From Sporomusa acidovorans (lineage in GTDB: Bacteria; Bacillota; Negativicutes; Sporomusales; Sporomusaceae): a stretch of 64,000 nt of DNA. This document shows positions 52,801 to 61,953 of the stretch, one piece after another (within the stretch, counting starts at the first letter, position 1; each line of letters begins with the position of its first letter). A program made the translations under genes and the position numbers. The notes below the pieces were generated by a model. That model was given only the letters and a program-made list of their open reading frames with translations, ran no database searches and was not told where the DNA came from. Location of the stretch: the NCBI RefSeq assembly GCF_002257695.2, contig NZ_CP155571.1; one strand, 5' to 3'.

Positions 52801-54252
52801 ATGGAACTTAAGAATAAAAAGTGGACTCATGACGAATTTAACGCCATCCGCCAAGAGGTTCTTGCCCAATGGCCGACTGGCAAAGATGTTGATTTTGAAG
52901 AAGCCGTCAAATACCATGAAAACATTCCCGCCAAACGTCATTTTGCCAAACGTCTGGTGAAAGCTAAGAAAAACGGCGACACTCTGACACAGCCGCGCGC
53001 CGGGGTTGCGCTTATTGATGAACATATTAACCTGTTAAACTTTTTGAAGACGGAAGGGGAAGCCGATCTTTTGCCGACAACGATCGACAGTTATACCCGC
53101 CAGAACCAGTACAAAGAAGCGCAAAACGGCATTGAAGAAAGTCTGAAAGCAGGACGTTCGCTGCTGAACGGCTTTCCGGCAGTAAATCACGGCGTGACCG
53201 GTGTGCGCCGGGTCGTTGAAAGTGTTGACGCGCCGCTGCAGGTTCGCCATGGTACGCCGGACGCCCGCCTGTTAGGTGAAATTACAATTGCTGCCGGTTA
53301 TACCTCCTATGAAGGCGGCGGTATCTCCTATAATATTCCGTACGCGAAAAGCGTTTCCTTAGAAAGGACTATCCTGGACTGGCAATATTGCGACCGCATG
53401 GTCGGGCTGTATGCCGAGCATGGCATCGAGATCAACCGCGAACCGTTCGGGCCGTTGACCGGCACTTTGGTACCGCCCAGCGTATCCCATGCAGTTGCCG
53501 TGATTGAGGGAATTCTTGCCGCCGAACAAGGGGTTAAGAACATTACCTTAGGTTATGGCCAGTGCGGTAACCTGATCCAGGATATTGCCGCCATTCGGGC
53601 GCTGGAACAGCTTGCCGACGAATATATGACCAAGCATGGCTATAGCGATTGTGTACTTACTAGCGTATTTCATCAGTGGATGGGTGGTTTCCCGCAGGAC
53701 GAAGCAAAAGCCTTTGGCGTTATTTCCTGGGGAGCGGCGGCAGCCGCACTTGCCAAAGCGACGAAAGTTATTGTGAAAACTCCGCATGAGGCACTGGGCA
53801 TTCCTACGAAAGAAGCGAACGCCCAGGGTCTGAGAACCACCAAGCAAATGATTAATATGCTTAAAGACCAGGCTTTCCCGCTGACCAGTGAATTGCAGGC
53901 CGAAATCGATATTATCAAAGCTGAAACCCGTTGCATTCTAAACAAAGTATTTGAATTAGGCAGCGGCGATTATGCGGTTGGCGCAGTTCGTGCTTTTGAA
54001 GCCGGCGTGCTTGACGTACCGTTTGCACCCAGTAAGTTTAGTCTGAACAAAATTCTGCCTGCCCGTGATAATAATGGGGCCGTACGGTTATTTGATGTGG
54101 GCAATCTGCCGTTTACGCCGGATCTGATTGCTTTCCACCGGGATAAAATGGCACAGCGGGGCCAAGCCGAAGGCCGTCAACCCAGTTTCCAGATGGTTAT
54201 CGATGATATTTATGCGATTTCCAAGGGATATCTGGTAGGACGTCCCCGTTAA
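52801..54252 (+). CDS. glmE: Methylaspartate mutase catalytic subunit E
   Basis: A 483-residue TIM-barrel subunit that completes the adenosylcobalamin-dependent mutase with GlmS. Typical segments are LPTTIDSYTRQNQYKEA, LLNGFPAVNHGV, RHGTPDARLL, GGGISYNIPYAK and GYGQCGNLIQDIAA. Length matches the family (about 483). AGGAGG precedes ATG 52801. Confidence 0.95.
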   Translation: MELKNKKWTHDEFNAIRQEVLAQWPTGKDVDFEEAVKYHENIPAKRHFAKRLVKAKKNGDTLTQPRAGVALIDEHINLLNFLKTEGEADLLPTTIDSYTRQNQYKEAQNGIEESLKAGRSLLNGFPAVNHGVTGVRRVVESVDAPLQVRHGTPDARLLGEITIAAGYTSYEGGGISYNIPYAKSVSLERTILDWQYCDRMVGLYAEHGIEINREPFGPLTGTLVPPSVSHAVAVIEGILAAEQGVKNITLGYGQCGNLIQDIAAIRALEQLADEYMTKHGYSDCVLTSVFHQWMGGFPQDEAKAFGVISWGAAAAALAKATKVIVKTPHEALGIPTKEANAQGLRTTKQMINMLKDQAFPLTSELQAEIDIIKAETRCILNKVFELGSGDYAVGAVRAFEAGVLDVPFAPSKFSLNKILPARDNNGAVRLFDVGNLPFTPDLIAFHRDKMAQRGQAEGRQPSFQMVIDDIYAISKGYLVGRPR

Positions 54253-54294
54253 CAACAGGCGATAATAGCGATATAAATAAAGGAGCGATTTTTC

Positions 54295-55548
54295 ATGAAA
54301 ATAGTTGATGTTGTTTGTGCAAAAGGCCGCACTGGTTTTTATTTTGATGATCAGCGCGCAATTAAGGCCGGGGCTGCCCATGATGGTTTTACTTATATCG
54401 GGAAACCCATTACGGATGGTTTTAAAGCAGTGCGTCAAGCCGGTGAAGCTGTGTCGGTGATGATCATTTTGGAAGACGGACAAATCGCTTATGGTGATTG
54501 CGCTGCCGTTCAGTACAGCGGTGCGGGCGGACGTGATCCCCTCTTTTTGGCCGAGGATTTTATCCCGGTTATCGAGAAAATGATTAAGCCCCGTCTTGTC
54601 GGCCGTGAACTCAATTCCTTTAAACAACTGGCGGAGGAAGTCGATAATCTGCATGACGATGCCGGCAAACGGATTCATACCGCCTTACGTTACGGTGTGA
54701 CACAAGCGATACTGGATGCTGTCGCCAAGGCCAAAAAACAGCTTATGTGCGAAGTCATTGCCGACGAGTATAATACCCGGGTAAGTGACGAGGAAATTGC
54801 TATCTTTACCCAATCAGGCGATGACAGATATAATAATGTTGATAAGATGATCATTAAGCACGCTGAAGTATTGCCTCACGGATTGATTAATAATGTCAAG
54901 GAAAAGTTAGGGGAAGATGGCGAACTGCTGCTGGAATACGTAGGCTGGCTGCGCGACCGTGTCGCCAAGCTTAAGACTACGGCTGATTACGCACCTGTAC
55001 TGCATATTGATGTGTACGGCACGATCGGCTTGGCGTTTAACAATGACGTTGACCGTATAGTGGCATACTTCCGCCAGTTGGAAAAGGCTGCCGCACCCTT
55101 GAAACTGCGCATTGAAGGCCCTGTTGATGTCGAAGAACGGGAGAAACAGATAGCAGTGCTTGCCGAAATTACCGCTCGCCTCCATAAGGAAAATATCAAG
55201 GTGGAAATTGTTGCCGATGAATGGTGCAATACCTTTGAGGATATTAAGGACTTTGCCGATAAAGGCGCAGGCGACATGCTGCAAATCAAAACGCCTGATT
55301 TGGGCGGGATCAATAATATCATTGAAGCGGTGCTCTATTGCAAGCAAAAAGGAGTTGGCGCCTATCAGGGGGGAACCTGCAACGAGACAAACCGTTCAGC
55401 GGAAGTGTGTGTTCACGTCGCTATGGCAACCCAGCCGGCGCAAATGCTGGCGAAACCAGGTATGGGCGTTGATGAAGGCTATATGATTGTCTATAATGAA
55501 ATGCAACGTATTCTGGCAGTAAGGAAGTCTCGCAAGTCAGGAAAGTAA
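54295..55548 (+). CDS. mal: Methylaspartate ammonia-lyase
   Basis: A 417-residue enolase-superfamily enzyme that eliminates ammonia from 3-methylaspartate to give mesaconate. The catalytic pair appears as His195 in LPHGLINN and Lys332 in MLQIKTPDLGGINN, matching His194/Lys331 of characterised enzymes. Magnesium-ligand segments LHIDVYG, RIEGPVD and IVADEWCN are present. AGGAGCG precedes ATG 54295. Confidence 0.95.
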   Translation: MKIVDVVCAKGRTGFYFDDQRAIKAGAAHDGFTYIGKPITDGFKAVRQAGEAVSVMIILEDGQIAYGDCAAVQYSGAGGRDPLFLAEDFIPVIEKMIKPRLVGRELNSFKQLAEEVDNLHDDAGKRIHTALRYGVTQAILDAVAKAKKQLMCEVIADEYNTRVSDEEIAIFTQSGDDRYNNVDKMIIKHAEVLPHGLINNVKEKLGEDGELLLEYVGWLRDRVAKLKTTADYAPVLHIDVYGTIGLAFNNDVDRIVAYFRQLEKAAAPLKLRIEGPVDVEEREKQIAVLAEITARLHKENIKVEIVADEWCNTFEDIKDFADKGAGDMLQIKTPDLGGINNIIEAVLYCKQKGVGAYQGGTCNETNRSAEVCVHVAMATQPAQMLAKPGMGVDEGYMIVYNEMQRILAVRKSRKSGK

Positions 55549-55567
55549 GAATTGGGGGTCTAATTAG

Positions 55568-56503
55568 ATGAAGTCCACGTTTACGCTTGGTCTTGGCGAT
55601 CAACTCATGTATTCCAGCTATTTTGCGCCGCGGGGCCGCAACCGGATGTACATTCTGGGACAGCAGTTAAGTGAACGTTATTTATCACCACTTGACCGCC
55701 TTATCGGCATTATTGGCGATGCCGGCGCCGGTAAATCCTCGTTGGTAAAAGGGATGTTCCCCGGTCTGGAACTCACCAATGACGACGACGGCGTTAATAT
55801 CCGGCCGCTGCCGCTGTTAAAGAATATTGACAGAGGATTTTTTTCCAGTCATACCTACCATGTCGATATCCGGTTTGAACTCGCGTTCACGCAGATACAT
55901 GTTTTGGCGAAAGCCGTTCAGCAAGCGTTAGACCATGATAAACGGGTTATTGTGGAACACTTCGATCTTTTATACCCCGTACTCAAAACCAACGCCGATG
56001 TGCTCATCGGCGTTGGCGGCGAGGTTATTGTTGTGCGGCCTACGGTATTTGGTCCTGTGCCGCACGAAATACGCGATGTTGTTGTCAGGACCTTACAGTA
56101 CCGCAAGATGGCCCATACGGCGGAAGACCTCACGACCCGTGTTTTAGTGAATGATTATGGTGCTATCCTGGAATTTAGGCATCGTGATGTGCACCATGGG
56201 TTTGTGCTGGAGTACCCGCTCGAATTGTCGGCTGAATTACCGGAAGTGGAACGCAAGGTAAAGAGACTGATTGATGAAGGGATCAGCATTAGTTATTGTG
56301 ATGAAGGCCATATTAAAATCGGCGATATGACCTGGATGTGTTCCGGGCCCCGCACTCATGTGCGCAATACCGAAGACATCGAAAATTTCCGGCTTATTCC
56401 TGAATATAAATATGATCCGAAAACCCGGTCCTATCTCATTATCGGTCTTGTCGGACCCTCATCCAATACACTTGACGGGTTTACGCTTATGAATACCATC
56501 TAA
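55568..56503 (+). CDS. P-loop protein of glutamate fermentation clusters, function unknown
   Basis: A 311-residue cytoplasmic protein with a Walker A motif GDAGAGKSSLVKG at about residues 50-62 and a later VIVEHFDLLYPVL segment that could serve as Walker B. The C-terminal half has GEVIVVRPTVFGPVPHEIRD and a DEGHIKIGDMTWMCSGP segment. From memory, similar genes are named after an alanyl-tRNA synthetase additional domain and occur in methylaspartate operons; no activity is established. Position between mal and citD, within the operon, suggests a role in enzyme maturation. Confidence 0.6.
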   Translation: MKSTFTLGLGDQLMYSSYFAPRGRNRMYILGQQLSERYLSPLDRLIGIIGDAGAGKSSLVKGMFPGLELTNDDDGVNIRPLPLLKNIDRGFFSSHTYHVDIRFELAFTQIHVLAKAVQQALDHDKRVIVEHFDLLYPVLKTNADVLIGVGGEVIVVRPTVFGPVPHEIRDVVVRTLQYRKMAHTAEDLTTRVLVNDYGAILEFRHRDVHHGFVLEYPLELSAELPEVERKVKRLIDEGISISYCDEGHIKIGDMTWMCSGPRTHVRNTEDIENFRLIPEYKYDPKTRSYLIIGLVGPSSNTLDGFTLMNTI

Positions 56504-56558
56504 GGATTGGAAACCGGACATTGTTTTTGATTAGTCTGCTTTTCTGAAGGAGGTTATT

Positions 56559-56849
56559 ATGAACGAATTAAAACCGGCGCAAGCCGGTACGCTTGAATCT
56601 AACGATATTATGATAACCGTGGCACCAGGTGCGTCAGGCAGCGGTGTCGTCATTGAACTGGAAAGTATTGTGCTGGCTCAGTACGGACAGTTGATTAAGC
56701 AAGTAATCGCAGCTGTTATTGCCGAACAAGGCATTCATGATATATATATAAAAGCAGTTGACCGGGGAGCGCTTGATTGTACCATTAAGGCCCGTACGTT
56801 AGCCGCGCTTACCCGGGCGGGTGTCATTCTCCCAAAGGAGTTGATCTAA
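56559..56849 (+). CDS. citD: Citramalate/citrate lyase acyl carrier subunit (gamma)
   Basis: A 96-residue acyl carrier protein. Ser14 in AGTLESNDIMI is the attachment site for the phosphoribosyl-dephospho-CoA group that carries acetyl and citramalyl groups. AAGGAGG precedes ATG 56559. Its stop overlaps the citE start by one base. In this setting the lyase most likely splits (S)-citramalate into acetate and pyruvate. Confidence 0.93.
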   Translation: MNELKPAQAGTLESNDIMITVAPGASGSGVVIELESIVLAQYGQLIKQVIAAVIAEQGIHDIYIKAVDRGALDCTIKARTLAALTRAGVILPKELI

Positions 56850-57724
56850 TGGATTTACGTCGAACGATGCTTTTCATGCCGGGAAATAATCCGGGTATGT
56901 TGCAAAACGGTGGGGTATTCGGAGCCGACGCCCTTATCCTTGACCTTGAGGATGCCGTTGCTCCCCAGGAAAAGGACGCGGCCCGGCTGCTTGTCGCTCA
57001 GGCTTTGAGAACCGTCGACTACAGCACCAGTGAAAAGGTGGTGCGGATTAATCCGCTGGATACATTTGCTCGGGAGGACATAGAGGCAATCGTGCCTTGT
57101 TGTCCGGACGCTCTGTTAGTACCTAAGGTAGAATGCCCGGAAAACATCGGCGAGGTGGCCCGGTTAGTGGCTGCAACCGAAAGATCCGGTCAGGAGCCGG
57201 TAAAATTGATTGCTCTTTTGGAAACCCCGCGCGGCATTGCCGAGGCTTATCAAATTGCCCGGGCGGACAAGCGGGTGGTGGCTCTGGCCTTTGGGGCGGA
57301 GGATTATACAGCGTCTTTGGGAGCCAAACGTACCAAAGAAGGTACGGAAATATACAGTGCCAGGGCAATTGTCGTGAACAGTGCCGCGGCAGCCGGGATA
57401 CAGTCGATCGATACCCCCTTTACTGATGTCAATGACCGCGAAGGACTGATCGCTGACACCCAATTAGCCAAGCAGCTTGGTTTTAAGGGCAAACTGACAA
57501 TTAATCCGCGGCAAATCGAGGATATCCATAACGTGTTTAATCCCACGCAGCACGATATTGTCTGGGCCGAACGGATCATCAAGGCCATCCGCAAAGCGGA
57601 AGCCGAAGGCTCAGGGGTGGCTTCGCTTGACGGCAAAATGGTGGATGCGCCGATTGTTGCCAGAGCGGAACGCATACTGTATCTGGCCCGTTTGCTGGGT
57701 CTGGTAGAGGAGGGCTTACTATGA
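56849..57724 (+). CDS. citE: Citramalate/citrate lyase beta subunit (citryl/citramalyl-CoA lyase)
   Basis: A 291-residue TIM-barrel HpcH/CitE enzyme that cleaves the acyl-carrier-bound citramalate. The family opening is RRTMLFMPGNNPGML with LILDLEDAVAPQEKDAAR, followed by VRINPLDT, ALLETPRGIAEA and FGAEDYTASLG. It overlaps citD by one base and citF by four. Confidence 0.93.
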   Translation: MDLRRTMLFMPGNNPGMLQNGGVFGADALILDLEDAVAPQEKDAARLLVAQALRTVDYSTSEKVVRINPLDTFAREDIEAIVPCCPDALLVPKVECPENIGEVARLVAATERSGQEPVKLIALLETPRGIAEAYQIARADKRVVALAFGAEDYTASLGAKRTKEGTEIYSARAIVVNSAAAAGIQSIDTPFTDVNDREGLIADTQLAKQLGFKGKLTINPRQIEDIHNVFNPTQHDIVWAERIIKAIRKAEAEGSGVASLDGKMVDAPIVARAERILYLARLLGLVEEGLL

Positions 57725-59268
57725 ATCAATTAACAAATGCCATTGGTCGTGTTCTGCCGGAAGCTGTTGAAGGCTATGGCAAAGTACGGCCTTTTGCCGG
57801 TGCGTTTGCAACTGTACCGGCTATGATGCGCCAGGCGCCCAAAATTAAACGGATTTTGCCTGATGAGCAAAAACTGGTAAAGGATATTGAAACCGTATTT
57901 AAACAAATCCCCATAAAAGATGGTATGACCCTTTCCTTCCATCATCATTTACGCAACGGTGACGGTGTCGTCAATATGGTACTTGCTGTTGCCGCCAAAC
58001 TGGGGCTTAAAAACCTAACGGTCGCATTGAGCTCGGTTTTTCCCGTACATGCGCCGCTGGTTGAACATGTTAAAAACGGTGTGGTGGCCGGTCTTGATAC
58101 GAACTATATGTCCGGGCCGGTCGCACAGGCTGTATCGCAGGGCGTATTCCCCCGGCCGGTTGTATTCAGAACCCATGGCGGACGGGCGCGGGCTATTGAA
58201 TGCGGCCAGTTAAAAATTGATGTAGCTTTCATAGCGGCCCCTGCAGCTGATGACTATGGCAATATTAACGGGGTAGCAGGTCCTGCTGCCTGCGGTTCTC
58301 TGGGCTATGCCTTTCCGGATGCTCAGTATGCCGATCATGTTGTCGCGATAACGGATCACCTTGTGTCTTATCCGTTATCACCTGTTTCCATTCCGCAAAC
58401 ACGTGTCGACTATGTTGTGCAAGTAGATTGTATCGGCGACCCGCAAGGAATCGTTTCCGGCACCACCAAAATTACCCGTGATCCTGTCGGCCTGAAAATT
58501 GCTGAGACTACAGCCAAAGTAATTAAAGCCGCCGGTTTGCTAAAAGAAGGATTTTCCTTCCAAACCGGAGCGGGCGGCGCTTCCTTGGCGGCTGCCGCTT
58601 ATGTCCGGCAAATGATGGAAGACGAAGGAGTGACCGGCAGCTTTGCCCTAGGCGGGATTACCGGTTATATGGTTGAGATGCTGGAAGCCGGACTTTTTAG
58701 AAACCTGGTTGATGTTCAAGGGTTTGACCTTGACGCCGTGCGGTCTATCGCGGCAAATCCCCAACATTTGGAAATAGGGGCCGATTTTTATGCCAGCCCG
58801 TTCAATCGGGGAGCTGCCGTAAATAAATTGGATGTAGTAGTGTTAGGGGCAACGGAAATCGATACGGCTTTTAATGTTAATGTGGTTACCGGTTCTGACG
58901 GGGTTGTTATGGGTGGTTCCGGCGGCCACAGTGATGCTGCCGCCGGGGCTAAAATGACAATTATTGTTGCCAATTTGCTGCGTGGCCGTCTGCCGATTAT
59001 TGTGGACAAAGTATTGACGGCGACAACTCCCGGCGAGACAGTGGATGTGCTGGTTACCGAACGCGGCGTAGCCGTTAATCCCCAGCGGCAGGATTTATAC
59101 GAAAAATTCAAAGCGGCAGGATTGCCGCTGAAAAATGTAGAAGAATTAAAACAGCTTGCGGAAAAAATTGCCGGCGTACCACAGCAGATAACAACCGGGG
59201 ATAACATAGTCGCGGTTGTCGAATATCGTGACGGAACCGTGATTGATGTGGTACGGCAAATAAAATAA
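57721..59268 (+). CDS. citF: Citramalate/citrate lyase alpha subunit (acyl transferase)
   Basis: A 515-residue CoA-transferase-like subunit that exchanges acetyl-ACP for citramalyl-ACP. It opens with NAIGRVLPEAVEGYGKVRPF and contains MTLSFHHHLRNGDGVVN, RTHGGRARAIECGQL and GGSGGHSDAAAGAKMT. Start overlaps citE (ATGA at 57721), so all three lyase subunits are translationally linked. Confidence 0.94.
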   Translation: MNQLTNAIGRVLPEAVEGYGKVRPFAGAFATVPAMMRQAPKIKRILPDEQKLVKDIETVFKQIPIKDGMTLSFHHHLRNGDGVVNMVLAVAAKLGLKNLTVALSSVFPVHAPLVEHVKNGVVAGLDTNYMSGPVAQAVSQGVFPRPVVFRTHGGRARAIECGQLKIDVAFIAAPAADDYGNINGVAGPAACGSLGYAFPDAQYADHVVAITDHLVSYPLSPVSIPQTRVDYVVQVDCIGDPQGIVSGTTKITRDPVGLKIAETTAKVIKAAGLLKEGFSFQTGAGGASLAAAAYVRQMMEDEGVTGSFALGGITGYMVEMLEAGLFRNLVDVQGFDLDAVRSIAANPQHLEIGADFYASPFNRGAAVNKLDVVVLGATEIDTAFNVNVVTGSDGVVMGGSGGHSDAAAGAKMTIIVANLLRGRLPIIVDKVLTATTPGETVDVLVTERGVAVNPQRQDLYEKFKAAGLPLKNVEELKQLAEKIAGVPQQITTGDNIVAVVEYRDGTVIDVVRQIK

Positions 59269-59289
59269 GGTCTGTTATTTAAGGGAGCA

Positions 59290-60342
59290 ATGTCAATGTG
59301 GGCTGACTATGATATAAGAGAAATTAACCTTGACAGTCCTAGAGAAGTAGCGGACGTTCGCACTTTTCTTGCCGGTTTTGATCTTACTTTTGCTGCTGTT
59401 GTTGATTATACGATAGCCTTTTACCAGCATGATAAAATCATTGCTACCGGTTCGCTGGCCGGCGAGGTATTACGCAATATTGCCGTTTCTCCCCATTTGC
59501 AAGGGGAGGGTCTAACGGCCAAGGTAGTCAGTTATCTGATTCAACAAGCAGGTCAGCGGGGAATTTACCACTATTTTATCTACACCAAACCCAGTGCGGC
59601 GCCGATGTTCACCGCACTGGGATTTAAAGAATTGGCCCGGAGTGAGCCCTATGCCGTATTATTGGAATCCGGCATAGGGTCGATTGACGATTATTGCCGG
59701 GAAATAGCTAACAAGGTCAAAGTATTGCCGGCAGGCTCCCGGGCGGCAGTGGTTGTCAATTGTAATCCGCTTACGTTGGGGCATAAGGCTGTTATCGCGA
59801 AAGCAGCCAGGGAAAACCAGGGAGTGGTTGTCCTGGTTGTCAGTGAAGACAAGTCGTTATTCCCGTTTGATGTTCGTTTCCGCCTAGTACGGGAAGGTCT
59901 GGCTGAATTTGACAACGTTGCCGTGCTGCCGGCCGGTAAATATATTATTTCGGCTGCAACTTTTCCCGGATACTTTACCCGCGGGGAAGCGACGATTGCA
60001 GCCCAGACACAGCTTGATGCCGCGGTTTTTGCCCGCTACATCGCTCCGGCACTTGGCGTTACGAAACGTTATGTGGGCGAAGAACCCTATTGTGCAATGA
60101 CCGGCGGCTATAATGACGCTTTGTCGGAAATTTTACCGCAGTACGGGCTTGCCCTTACCGTTATACCCAGAATTACTATTGGTGGCGAAATTATCAGTGC
60201 ATCGCGGGTGCGGGAATTTATCCGCCAGGATAATTGGCCGGCAATCAAAGAAATGGTTCCTGACACTACCTATCATTATTTGACATCGCCGCAAGCTCAG
60301 CCGATTATTGAACGAATAAAGGCCAGTGATTCGCGACATTAG
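59290..60342 (+). CDS. citC: Citramalate/citrate lyase ligase (acetate:lyase ligase)
   Basis: A 350-residue enzyme that activates the lyase by acetylating its prosthetic thiol with ATP and acetate. The N-terminal third is a GNAT-like domain (GEVLRNIAVSPHLQGEGLT). The nucleotidyltransferase part has VVNCNPLTLGHKAVI and ISASRVREFI. AAGGGAG precedes ATG 59290. The prosthetic-group synthesis genes citG and citX are not in the window. Confidence 0.93.
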   Translation: MSMWADYDIREINLDSPREVADVRTFLAGFDLTFAAVVDYTIAFYQHDKIIATGSLAGEVLRNIAVSPHLQGEGLTAKVVSYLIQQAGQRGIYHYFIYTKPSAAPMFTALGFKELARSEPYAVLLESGIGSIDDYCREIANKVKVLPAGSRAAVVVNCNPLTLGHKAVIAKAARENQGVVVLVVSEDKSLFPFDVRFRLVREGLAEFDNVAVLPAGKYIISAATFPGYFTRGEATIAAQTQLDAAVFARYIAPALGVTKRYVGEEPYCAMTGGYNDALSEILPQYGLALTVIPRITIGGEIISASRVREFIRQDNWPAIKEMVPDTTYHYLTSPQAQPIIERIKASDSRH

Positions 60343-60389
60343 AAAAATTCCTTCTTCAGAAAAGTCACATTTTTGCAAGGAAATATTGT

Positions 60390-60418
60390 ATACAAAATAC
60401 ATAGTACGTGTTATAATT
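60390..60418 (+). promoter_or_regulatory. Promoter upstream of aspA
   Basis: TATACA, 17-base spacer, perfect TATAAT (60413-60418). The -35 overlaps the palindrome TTGTATACAA (60387-60396), a possible operator. No terminator is visible after citC, so read-through is also possible. Confidence 0.55.
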
Positions 60419-60456
60419 ATTTCGACAATTCCTATCATAATCTTAGGAGGATAATT

Positions 60457-61881
60457 ATGCGCGTAGAACGTGATTTTCTCGGAGAAGTGGAGTTACCTGA
60501 TCAAGTCTACTATGGTGTACAAACGATGCGGGCTGTCCAGAACTTCCCAATTACCGGGCATAAACTGGATAAGGAATTTATTATTGCCTTGGCGATTGTA
60601 AAGAAGGCGGCCGCCAAGGCCAATATGAAGACCGGACGCATGCCGACGCATATTGGCGCTGCCATTGTGGAAGCCGCTGTTGAAATTATGGCCGGCAAAT
60701 GGCATGAGCAATTTGTGGTTGATGCCATTCAAGGCGGTGCCGGGACTTCTATGAATATGAATACCAACGAGGTAATTGCCAATCGGGCTCTGGAAATTCT
60801 GGGCCGCCAAAAAGGTGATTACGAATATCTGTCTCCCAATAATCATGTTAATATGGCACAGTCTACCAATGACGTTATTCCTACTGCTATTCGTATTGCT
60901 TCTATCAGGAAGGCTACCCGCCTGTATAACGAGCTGGTATTGCTGGCTGAGAGTCTGAATCGCAAAGCCGATGAATTTAGCCAGGTATTAAAAATGGGCC
61001 GGACCCATCTTCAGGATGCGGTACCTATTACCTTAGGCCAGGAGTTTGCCGCGTACGCCGCCGGCGTGAAGCGAGCTGCCAAACGGGTGCAACGGGCCAT
61101 GCAATTCTTATTGGCAATCAATATGGGCGCTACTGCTGTTGGAACCGGTTTAAACGCAGAGCCTGAATATATTGAAGAAGTAGTTCGCCAGATTTGTTGG
61201 CTGACGGATGAACACTTTATTTCGGCTCCTAATTTAGTTGATGCCACGCAAAATACGGATGAACTGGCTGAGTTCTCAAGTACTCTTAAAATTTGTGCCT
61301 TAAGCTTATCCAAAATGGCTAATGATTTAAGGCTGATGGCTTCCGGTCCTAAATGCGGTTTTAATGAAATAACGTTACCTGCCATGCAGCCCGGTTCATC
61401 CATTATGCCGGGAAAAGTCAATCCGGTTATTCCTGAAATGGTCAATCAAGTCGCTTTTCAGGTCGTCGGCAACGATCAGGCAATTAGCCTGGCAGTGGAA
61501 GCCGGACAATTTGAACTCAATGTTATGGAGCCGGTTATTGCATATAATCTCTTTAATTCGCTTACCATATTAACGAATGCGGTAATCATCTTGAACAACC
61601 GTTGCATTATGAATATTGTGGCTAATGATTCCAGATGTCAGCAGATGGTTGATGACAGTATCGGGGTTATTACGGCGCTTTTGCCCCATATCGGCTACGA
61701 AACCGCTTCGCTGATTGCCAAGGAAGCCATCGCCAGTTCGCGTCCGGTAAAGGAAATCATCAAGGCCAAAGATCTGATAGCCAGTGACCGGCTGGAAATA
61801 ATTTTGGCACCTGGTGAAATGACTAAACCGGGAATTGCCGGCAAGCAATACTTGAGCAGCACAAAAGAGGATATCGCCTGA
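60457..61881 (+). CDS. aspA: Aspartate ammonia-lyase
   Basis: A 474-residue member of the aspartase/fumarase superfamily. The flexible-loop signature GSSIMPGKVNP (residues 313-323) contains the catalytic serine. GAGTSMNMNTNEVIANRA and THLQDAVPITLGQEF are also characteristic. Opening and length fit aspartase better than class II fumarase. It converts aspartate to fumarate and ammonia. TTAGGAGG precedes ATG 60457; the ORF extension to 60373 overlaps the promoter. Confidence 0.88.
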   Translation: MRVERDFLGEVELPDQVYYGVQTMRAVQNFPITGHKLDKEFIIALAIVKKAAAKANMKTGRMPTHIGAAIVEAAVEIMAGKWHEQFVVDAIQGGAGTSMNMNTNEVIANRALEILGRQKGDYEYLSPNNHVNMAQSTNDVIPTAIRIASIRKATRLYNELVLLAESLNRKADEFSQVLKMGRTHLQDAVPITLGQEFAAYAAGVKRAAKRVQRAMQFLLAINMGATAVGTGLNAEPEYIEEVVRQICWLTDEHFISAPNLVDATQNTDELAEFSSTLKICALSLSKMANDLRLMASGPKCGFNEITLPAMQPGSSIMPGKVNPVIPEMVNQVAFQVVGNDQAISLAVEAGQFELNVMEPVIAYNLFNSLTILTNAVIILNNRCIMNIVANDSRCQQMVDDSIGVITALLPHIGYETASLIAKEAIASSRPVKEIIKAKDLIASDRLEIILAPGEMTKPGIAGKQYLSSTKEDIA

Positions 61882-61953
61882 TAGTCGCTAAATATATTGT
61901 GTTTAGTGATTTACTATAAAGCACAAAATGCTAAGATTTGAGGGGGTTACAAT

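Noticed and set aside
54088..54678. 196-codon minus-strand ORF spanning the glmE/mal junction
   Set aside because: It crosses two well-supported genes and their ribosome sites in antisense.
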